From positions 125,671,900-125,735,899 of the forward strand of contig CM077158.1 in assembly GCA_039583875.1 (NCBI GenBank): 64,000 nucleotides of DNA. The letters run 5' to 3'. Below are positions 56,534 to 64,000 of the stretch, piece after piece. A program made the translations under genes and the position numbers. The stretch comes from Platanthera guangdongensis (Eukaryota > Streptophyta > Magnoliopsida > Asparagales > Orchidaceae). Every line of letters starts with the position of its first letter. The first letter of the stretch is position 1. The notes below the pieces were generated by a model. It had not been told where the DNA came from and searched no databases. It saw only the letters and a program-made list of their open reading frames with translations.

Positions 56534-56769
56534 GAGCCCAACTCCAGGGGTTCAGGGACACCTTTTGCTTTGAGAGGGGAGGTTCTGTCCTTTGTATTTC
56601 TGAAATTTTAAAGCATGTCTTTTCATTTTTAGTTCGTAGCTCTAGCTTTATGCTTTCCCTGTATTAGTTCCTAGCTTCGTTCTGTAGTATAATGTTAATG
56701 ATAGTGTAGTTTACCTTTCCATGCACTTGTAATCTCTAGTTTTCAAGTTGTAAGATCCCCGTTTCCATT

Positions 56770-56775
56770 AATAAA
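56770..56775 (+). terminator. Putative poly(A) signal in AtD LTR
   Basis: AATAAA lies about 240 bp after the TATA box, a plausible R-region end. Confidence 0.4.
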
Positions 56776-57655
56776 AAGTGTTGTTTTCTTTTTCGTTTCT
56801 GCTCTGTTTTCATTTTCTTCTTCTACTCATCCCCCCTCTTCCACCTCACCATGATTAACTAATCCTCCATGTACTCGATCTTAATTATCCGAGGTTCGAG
56901 TGATTAGGTTATGATGCTTTGAATCTTACCTCTTCTTTTTAGGGTTTAGCCTTGAATTACTCTTGATTTATCACGGGTTGGAGGTATATCATCGATATAT
57001 ACTCTCCACCATTGCTTTCATTCTGGGCTAGCCGAGAGGCCGAAAGTTTGAAATGAGCACTCAAGAGTAAAGGGAGTTGTTCGCACCCCTCGAGAGAGGC
57101 AGACGTTCAAATCTCCCGGATTGGAGTAAAATCCATTAGAGGGGTTCACCGCGTAAAGCGAGTTTTAGGCCTCCGATTTAGGCGAAAGTCGGTCGGACCT
57201 TCCTAAACTCAGTTAGGCACGGCCTTCGAGAGAAGCGTGTCAATATTCATGGAACCTCCACGGTCAAGGACCTTTACCATAATTAGCTTAGGTTTATTTA
57301 TCGTATTTTTCTAACCACTCTTGCCGAGGTGATTTCTGATCGAGTGCATTCTCCCCTTCATCGTTACTAAGCTTAAGTTAATCGCTCTTTTAGCTCTCTT
57401 TAACTTTTCATGCAAGTAGCTCTCTTTCATTGCAAGTAGTTCTCTTCCTTTAGCACGTTTAGCTTTCTTCTAAAAAAACTTAATTTTTCCATCGATAAAA
57501 TAATAGATTTCGTGTGAGTAAGCTTACTCAACTGTTCCCAGATTTCAATACGACACTTGTGTCCCCTAGCTGCATTTCGATAGGTATACTTGTCTTGATG
57601 AATTGTTAGTTTGGTTATTTTCTCATTGCAGATATCTACGAGGCAATCAAGTTTT

Positions 57656-57673
57656 TGGCGCTGTTGCCGGGGA
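57656..57673 (+). other. AtD primer-binding site (tRNA-Asp type)
   Basis: TGGCGCTGTTGCCGGGGA matches the conserved Athila primer site TGGCGCCGTTGCCGGGGA at all but one position. Confidence 0.88.
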
Positions 57674-58273
57674 AGCAACGCTCGTTGATAAATTGAAAAC
57701 GCGAATATATTAATTTTATCACTTCTCTTTCACACCCTCCTTTTCATTTTTCCGCCTACTCACTTGAGTTAATTGGCTAGATTTTCTTCAAGCAAGTGTG
57801 CGTATTTTTAATTTTTCCGCCTACTCACTCGAGTTAATTGGCGGGATTTATTTCAAGCAAGTGTGCGTATCTTTTATTTTTCCGCCTACTCACTTGAGTT
57901 AATTGGCTGGATTTTCTTCAGTACAGTGTGTTTACTTTCTGTAGAGTGGGTGTATTTTAATTTTCTGTCGAGTGCGTGAGTGTAGCTTTTATTTTCCGCC
58001 TACTCGCTCAGAGTTAAATGGCTGGATTTTAATTACCGCCGACTTAATAGAAACACACATCACAAATTTTTCTACACCACCTAACTCTCTCGAAAAGGGC
58101 AAAGTGGCTCTAAATGCCACTATCTTGTCTAGTACCTTGCGAAACCTTCACCGGGTAGCCCTTGGGAAGTTCGGGAGTTAAAACATAAAAAATCTATTTC
58201 AAAAAAAAAAAAATTTCGAACTTCATTAGCTCTTTTATTTTCTAGTCTTTCTTCTCCTCTCTTCTTCTAGTGT
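57674..58273 (+). repeat. AtD leader with 65-bp tandem repeats
   Basis: Units beginning TTTTTCCGCCTACTCACT(T/C)GAGTTAATTGG and ending AAGCAAGTGTGCGTAT start at about 57748, 57813 and 57878. A fourth, diverged unit is near 57992. The rest of the leader up to the gag ATG has a poly-A run at 58201-58212 and no gene. Confidence 0.85.
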
Positions 58274-59884
58274 ATGACCCGCGGAAGTCCGTCAGTTACT
58301 TTGGACCTGGACCACGAAATTAAGCGTACTCTTCGGAGAAGATCGCGATTTCAAGGCCCTATTACCCAAGTGCCGGTTGAGGATTCCGAGTCATTTTCTA
58401 CCTTAAGAATGGCAGAACCCAACGTGGAGGAAGTCGTGCAAAGGCCTATGTCCTATTATGCACGACCGAATCTCGAGGGTACAGAATCTAGTATAGTTCG
58501 CCCTGCAATAGCAAATAATAATTTCGAACTGAAGCCTAGCATAATTCAAATGGTGCAGCAGTATGTGCAATTTGACGGGCTTCAAGATGAAGATCCGAAC
58601 GCACACCTAGCCAGCTTTCTTGAGATTTGTGACACCTTCAAGATAAATGGTGTCACAAATGATGCTATTAGGCTAAGATTATTTCCTTTCTCTCTTAGAA
58701 TTAAGGCTAAGCAGTGGCTGGACACACTTCCTAAAAATAGCATAACTACTTGGACGCAATTAACTGAAAAATTTTTGGCCAAGTATTTTCCGCTTGCTAA
58801 AACTGCAAAACTTAGGAATGACATTTCTGCCTTTGGACAAATAGACTCTGAGACCCTTTACGAAACTTGGGAAAGATTTAAAGAATTATTAAGACGATGC
58901 CCACATCACGCTCTGCCTGTATGGTTGCAGGTGCAGACGTTTTATAATGGGCTAAATCAAAGCACGAAGCAAATGATTGACGCAGCTTCTGGCGGTACTT
59001 TAAACCATAAGACCCCGGAAGCAGCTCTTGAGCTGTTTGAAGACATGGCCATGAACACTTACCAGTGGAATGTGCCTAGGTCCCGCCCAAACAAACCTGC
59101 AGGTCTCTTTGAAGTGGACAACGTCTCCCAACTCGCACTGCAAGTCGAAATATTAAGCAAAAAAATTACGGAGATGACTGCTACCTCTGCCCCTCAGGTA
59201 TGGAAATCTGCAACTCCTCCCGCCGAACATTTGGATTATGTAAATAATATGCCTAGAACTGCTTTTAATAATTTTTCTGCTGCAAATTTTCATCCTCCTA
59301 GTTTTAATTTTCCGAATAGTTATAATCCTGCGTTAAGAAATCATCCGAATTTTTCGTGGAGCAATCCATCGAATGCTGTGCGCCCGCCACCGCAAAGTGA
59401 TTTTTCTACACCTCCACCTCCTCAAAGTTTTCCAAAACCTCCAAATTTGGAGGAAATTTTTTTGAAATACATGAATGTTAATGACGCTACGATTAGAACC
59501 TTAACTTGAAGTGTTAAAAACTTAGAAAACCAGGTAGGACAGCTCGCTAAAATGATTTCTGAGCGACACGTAGGGTCTCTTCCTTCCAATACCGAGCCCA
59601 ACCCGAGAGAGCAAGTGAAAGCTATAACTCTTCGGAGTGGGAAGAAAGTTCCTGGTATGGTAAGTGAAGAACCCGAGGCAATCTCCGCTTCCGCTTTAAA
59701 AAATCAAAGCTCCGTTCCCGTTTTAAAAATTCCACCCTCTCCCGAAGAAATTATCACTCCTATTTTAGGAAAACAACTCACACCACCACCCACCTTTAAA
59801 AATAATTCATCCCTGCCATACCCTTCCGAACTTAATAAACAACGACAGGATGATCAATACACCCGTTTTTTTAGAAATGTTTAA
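58274..59884 (+). pseudogene. gag: AtD gag, one stop
   Basis: ATG at 58274 opens 411 codons to TGA 59507-59509. The next codons (SVKNLENQVGQLAKMISER, REQVKAITLRSGKKV) continue the same frame to about 59884, so the TGA is a CGA-to-TGA type mutation. The retrotransposon gag core lies at residues 95-270 (HLASFLEICDTFKINGV, LRLFPFSLRIKAKQWLDTLP, FLAKYFPLAKTAKLRNDI, ETWERFKELLRRCPHH). Pro/Asn-rich sequence follows. No zinc knuckle is seen, as is usual in Athila. Confidence 0.9.
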
Positions 59885-60960
59885 ACAAATCCATATAAAT
59901 CTGCCTTTCCACGAGGCCATATCCCAGATGCCGAAGTACGCAGAATACCTTAAGGACCTCCTAACTAACAAGAAGAAGTTAGAGAACCTTTTGCATGTCA
60001 CGTTAAATGTCGAATGCTCGGCGGTTTTGACAAACGGATTACCGAAGAAAATCAGTGACCCGGGTAGTTTCTCTATCCCGTGTGTCTTTGGTGATCTCTT
60101 TGTCAAACACGCTTTAGCCGACCTAGGTGCGATTATTAATCTTATGCCCTTCTCGTTGTTTAAAAAGTTAGGAATTGGTAGTCTCAACCCCACACGCATG
60201 AGTATCCAGCTCGCCGACAGATCAGTCAAATACCCGTTAGGAATAGTGGAGGACGTCCTAGTCAAAGTTGACAAGTTCATCTTCCCGGTGGACTTTGTCA
60301 TTTTAGACATCGAAGAAGACGTCGAGGTTCCCCTGATCCTTGGTCGACCCTTCCTTGCCACCTCCCGAGCTATCATTGATGTAAGCAATGGTAAGCTTTT
60401 CCTTCGAGTGGGCGATGATGAGGTAACTTTTTCTATCACCCCCTCGATGAAGAACACACTAGCTAATGATGACTCCTGTTTTTTCATGGATACCGTAAGT
60501 AAAGAATCCTTCTCTCCCACCTCTGATTTTGAAAAAGAATTTTCTAATTTTTGTTCCTCTCCTACTCTTCCAACTGAATCTCTACACCTAAGTGAAGAAT
60601 CCTCCACCCGCCCCTCTGATTTTGAAAAAAAATTTTTTGATTTCTGTTCCTCTTCTACTTTTCCAACTGAATCGCTGCACGAAGCCTCCATGGCCGCAAG
60701 CAACACCCATTTTAATTTTACATATAAAAAAGTGTACGAGGACATAGTTTTTGAAAAAGAACAAATTTCCAAAACCTCGTATGATGACCCCCCTACCTTG
60801 GAACTGAAAGAACTACCAGAGCACCTTCGATACGCTTTCTTAGCAAAGGACTCCAACCTGCCTGTCATAATTTCGGCCTACCTCACGGATGCACAAAAGG
60901 ATAAACTTCTTTCAATTTTACAAAAGCATCGCCAAGCTATTGCTTGACAGATATCTGATA
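59850..60960 (+). pseudogene. pro: AtD protease region
   Basis: It is shifted by one frame relative to gag near 59870. FKQIHINLPFHEAISQMPKYAEYLKDLL and KKISDPGSFSIPC lead to the catalytic segment HALADLGAIINLMPFSLFKKLG (Asp-Leu-Gly in the Athila form of DSG), then VEVPLILGRPFLATSRAIIDV. The spacer after the protease contains an internal duplication of about 110 bp (SDFEKEFSNFCSS and SDFEKKFFDFCSS, both with PTESLH, 60524-60690). TGA at 60945-60947 stands for Trp and separates it from RT in the same frame. Confidence 0.88.
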
Positions 60961-61001
60961 TCAAGGGCATAAGACCATCTTTCTGCACTCATAAAATCTT
61001 A

Positions 61002-62370
61002 ATGGAAGATAATTCACGTAACTCTATACAACCGCAGCGTCGTATAAACCCAAACATGAAAGACGTAGTTAAGGGCGAGGTTATGAAATTGTTAGACGCA
61101 GGAATTATCTATCCTATATCGGACAGTAAGTGGGTTAGCCCAGTACAGGTAGTACCAAAGAAGGGAGGGATAACGGTCGTAAGTAATGAAAATAATGAAT
61201 TAATCCCGACTCGGACGGTGACCGGATGGCGAATGTGTATAGATTACCGTAAGTTGAATTACGCCACCTGCAAGGATCACTTCCCCTTGCCGTTCATTGA
61301 TCAAATTTTAGAACGACTTTCCGGACATAGCTTTTATTATTTTCTCGATGGCCTCTCGGGATATCTTCAAATCCCCATCTCCCCCGAGGATCAGGAGAAA
61401 ACTACGTTTACTTGTCCCTTCGGCACCTTCGCCTACCGAAGAATACCGTTTGGATTGTGCAATGCGCCAGCTACATTCCAACGATGTATGCTCGTCATCT
61501 TTGACAAGTACGTAGAAAGCATTATGGAAGTTTTCATGGATGATTTCTCCGTGTTCGGGAATTCCTTCGATAGTTGCTTAGAGAACCTTGAAAAAGTCTT
61601 AGAGCGATGCGAAGAAACTAACCTCGCCTTAAATTGGGAAAAATGTCATTTTATGGTGAGAGAAGGGTTAGTTTTGGGACATAAAATTTCTGAAAGGGGT
61701 ATTGAAGTAGACGTTGCGAAAATAGAAGTTATCGAGAAGCTGCAGCCACCTACGAACATAAAAGCTATAAGAAGTTTCCTGGGTCATGCGGGTTTCTACC
61801 GCCGCTTCATAAAGGACTTTTCCAAAATCACCAAGCCCCTTACCCATCTCTTAGAAAAAGATGCCACATTCATCTTTAATGACCTCTGTCTAGCTGCCTT
61901 CAATTTAATAAAAGAAAAATTAGTTAATGCCCCAATCATGATAGCTCCGGTGTGGGATCTTCCATTTGAAATAATGTGTGATGCGAGTAGTTTTGCGGTG
62001 GGAGCCGTACTAGGTCAACGCATTTCCAAAAACTTCCACCTCATTTATTGCGCTAGTAAAACACTCACATCTACATAGGAAATTTACACCACAACCGAGA
62101 AGGAGCTATTAGTTGTAGTATTCGCTTTTGACAAATTTCGCTCTTATATTACTCTTTCGAAAATTATTGTTTTTACGGACCACTCGGCCCTCAAATATCT
62201 TCTCTCTAAAACGGATGCCAAGCCTCGCTTGATTCGCTGGGTCTTACTCCTCCAGGAGTTTGACTTAGAGATCCGTGATAAGCGAGGTGCCGAGAACTTT
62301 GACGCCGACCACCTTTCGCGCCTAGACAACCCATTTATAGAACAATTAGACGAAAATTCTTTTCATTACT
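61002..62370 (+). pseudogene. pol: AtD reverse transcriptase and RNase H
   Basis: RT blocks are complete: VMKLLDAGIIYPISDSKWVSP, GWRMCIDYRKLN, FLDGLSGYLQI, FGLCNAPATFQRCM, catalytic FMDDFSVFGN (about 61535-61562) and IRSFLGHAGFYRRF. RNase H starts at PFEIMCDASSFAVGAVLGQ (catalytic Asp present). TAG at 62076-62078 replaces Gln. It resumes with TTTEKELLVVVFAFDKFRSY, FTDHSALKYLL and GAENFDADHLSRL. Confidence 0.92.
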
Positions 62371-63707
62371 ATTTCCCTGATGAGAAGCTGTTCATAATTA
62401 ACACATCTACTTCTCCTTGGTTTGCCCGCATCGCCAACTATCTAGTGGCCCGTGTGCTCCCAAAAGAGTTTTCATCTCAGAAAAAGAAGAAATTCTTTTC
62501 TGAGTTGAAGAACTACTTTTGGGAGGACCCGCATCTTTTTAAAGTCTGTGCAGACCAAGTGATCAGGAGGTGTGTTTCCTTTGATGAAGGATTAGATATT
62601 ATTAAGCATTTGCATGAAGGACCGACAGGTGGGCACTATCAAGCTGCTCGCACCGCTCACAAAGTGTTAAGAGCGGGTTTTTACTGGCCCACCCTGTTTA
62701 AAGACGCGCATGCCTTTGTGAGTAGGTGTGATAGTTGCCAATGGTCGGGGAATATTTCGAATAAAAATGAAATGCCACAAAACTATTTCCTAGAGTGCGA
62801 AGTTTTCGACCTCTGGGGGATTGATTTTGTCGGCCCTTTTCCTTCTAGCTTCGGGAATAAGTACATTTTAGTTGTCGTTGATTATGTTTCACGTTGGGCC
62901 GAAGCCCAAGCTCTTCCTACGAATGACGCCCGAGTCGTAGTTAATTTCCTAAAAAAATTATTTTCTTGATTCGGTACGTCGCGCGCTATCATTAGTGATA
63001 GGGGTTCCCATTTCTGTAACGCGCAATTTTCAAAAATCCTAACTAAATATGGCGTTACTCATAAACTTTCCACCGCCTACCAGCCCCAAACTAACGGACA
63101 AGTCGAAGTAGTGAATAGAGAAATAAAAAGAATTTTAGAAAAGACTGTTTCCACATCTAGAAAAGACTGGTCAGCCAAATTAGACGATGCTCTATGGGCC
63201 TACCGAACAGCGTATAAAATCGCCCTCGGATGTACGCACTATCGGTTGGTTTACGGAAAATCGTGTCATTTACCCGTCGAGTTAGAGCACCGCGCCTTTT
63301 GGGCCTTACGATTTTTAAACTTCGATCCGCACTCTGTCGGCGATTTTAGAAAATTTCAACTTAACGAACTCGACGAGTGGCGCTCTTATGCGTATGAAAA
63401 TAACAGACTCTATAAAGAGCGGAAGAAATGTTTGCACGATAGACATTTTAGGCACCCAAAAATCTTTAAGCCGGGCGACCAAGTTCTTCTTTATAATTCT
63501 CGTTTACGTTTATTCCCGGGTAAATTAAAATCACGTTGGTCAGGGCCTTTTACTACTTTAGAAGTCTTTTCTTATGGTACTGTTTTAATTTCCCACCGTG
63601 ATAAGGGTACTTTCAAAGTGAATGGTCAGCGTCTTAAACTGTATTTCTGTGATGATGTCAGTCTCAACCCTGTTAACTCTATCTTTCCGGTCCTGACATT
63701 TGATTAA
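62371..63707 (+). pseudogene. int: AtD integrase
   Basis: The HHCC site is HLHEGPTGGHYQAARTAH ... CDSCQ. The DDE core is GIDFVGPFP (first Asp), TGA at 62967-62969 replacing Arg, then SDRGSHF and [14 protein letters not shown] (Glu). All three catalytic residues are present. The C-terminal part has [44 protein letters not shown] and VNGQRLKLY, and ends at TAA 63705-63707. No chromodomain is present, as is usual in this branch. Confidence 0.92.
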
Positions 63708-64000
63708 TCTGAACTTTCCTTTTCTTCAAAACTCTGAACTTTATTCGAACTTTATTGATAAACAATATTTGGGACATTATTATTTTGATGCGTCGAGCTC
63801 AAACGACGCTTTAAACAAAGGGCGCTCTTGGGAGGCAACCCAAGTTATCTTTTTCTGTTTTCTTTATTTTACACTTTTTGCCCCGAATGGCTCCGGCAAG
63901 CTAAAACTTCTGCGATCGCCTGCTCCAACGGTTCTGCTTCCATGACAAAGTCCGCCGGACGACGTTTCATGAAGATCCACAGCACAGGCATGGAGGAGCG
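63708..64000 (+). other. AtD post-integrase region with conserved hairpin
   Basis: This is the start of the long post-pol region of Athila elements. CTTGGG and CCCAAG (63827-63832, 63839-63844) form a 6-bp stem around AGGCAA in the phrase CTTGGGAGGCAACCCAAG, which is widely seen after pol in Athila-type elements. No ORF is supported before the window ends. Confidence 0.6.

Larger units (their letters stand above)
55890..57649 (+). repeat. AtD 5' LTR (about 1.76 kb)
   Basis: The right end ...GGCAATCA lies six bases before the primer site. It contains the CACGCCC/GGGCGTG cluster, a TATA box at 56526 and an AATAAA at 56770. From 56820 to 57649 nothing further is identified. The second LTR is outside the window. 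Confidence 0.75.
55890..64000 (+). mobile_element. AtD: Athila-type Ty3 element, right end outside window
   Basis: It has 5' LTR, tRNA-Asp-like primer site, leader repeats, gag and pol (protease, RT, RNase H, integrase) and the start of the post-pol region. RT phrases such as LLDAGIIYPISDSKWVSPVQ, TVTGWRMCIDYRKLN and FGLCNAPATFQRCM are typical of the Athila/Tat branch. The primer site and lack of a chromodomain agree. In-frame stops and one frameshift make it inactive, though less damaged than TkB. The exact left end is uncertain (55882-55908). Confidence 0.9.

Noticed and set aside
55890..64000. Centromeric or pericentromeric location
   Set aside because: Athila and chromoviruses are often pericentromeric, but no satellite array is present, so location cannot be claimed.

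Overview
The window is a stack of nested, decayed plant retrotransposons with no recognisable host gene. Chromodomain-type Ty3 elements, SIRE-like Ty1/copia elements with an extra ORF after pol, an Athila-type Ty3 element and a Helitron-like insertion point to a flowering plant with a large, repeat-rich genome. The species cannot be named from sequence alone. Nearly every coding region carries stops or frameshifts, many of them explained by C-to-T or G-to-A changes, as expected in methylated silent DNA.

Layout, using working names. C1 (copia, +) covers 1-866 and 16663-16831. It is split by TkA (Ty3 Tekay/Del-like chromovirus, +, 867-16662), which has two 3-kb LTRs and the target duplication TTAAT. 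The TkA leader holds a 4.3-kb solo-LTR-like insertion (4059-8363, duplication CAACA) that itself carries a 432-bp near-perfect palindrome with tRNA-type promoter boxes. C2 (copia, +, 16832-19936) is a pol remnant running into a partial LTR. That LTR is cut by C3 (copia, +, from 19937), whose gag is cut at 23139 by TkB (a second chromovirus, +). The 3' LTR of TkB is cut by C4 (copia, -, 30421-49630, duplication AAGTT) and again by C5 (copia, -, from 50011). C4 contains a 6.5-kb non-autonomous Helitron-like insertion (32480-38983) inside a TA microsatellite. C5 is cut near 55890 by AtD (Athila-type Ty3, +), which runs off the right edge. The nesting order C2 > C3 > TkB > (C4 > Helitron; C5 > AtD) is five levels deep.

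The genes are the usual retrotransposon set: gag for the particle; protease, reverse transcriptase, RNase H and integrase for replication; and C-terminal chromodomains in TkA and TkB. C1, C4 and C5 also have a long ORF3 after pol, with an N-terminal module shared between C4 and C5 and no membrane features. All copies look inactive; several have lost catalytic residues.

The most striking signal is not a gene. Four unrelated LTR groups carry dense arrays of short CG-centred palindromes: GTGTCGACAC in TkA, C3/C4 and C5; TCGTCGA/TCGACGA inverted repeats in C3/C4 and TkB; GACACGGGCGTGTC in TkB; GGGCGTGAC/GTCACGCCC in AtD. In C4 and C5 the family's own motif recurs in the LTR and again in the spacer just before ORF3, and in C4 also inside the gag-pol linker. 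This placement resembles binding sites of an element-encoded factor, as known for VANC anti-silencing proteins of VANDAL transposons, but the link is inference. Two other unusual signals are three tandem leader hairpins in TkA with an almost invariant 12-nt loop and co-varying stems, and an 89-bp intron-like segment whose removal joins TkA gag to protease in frame.
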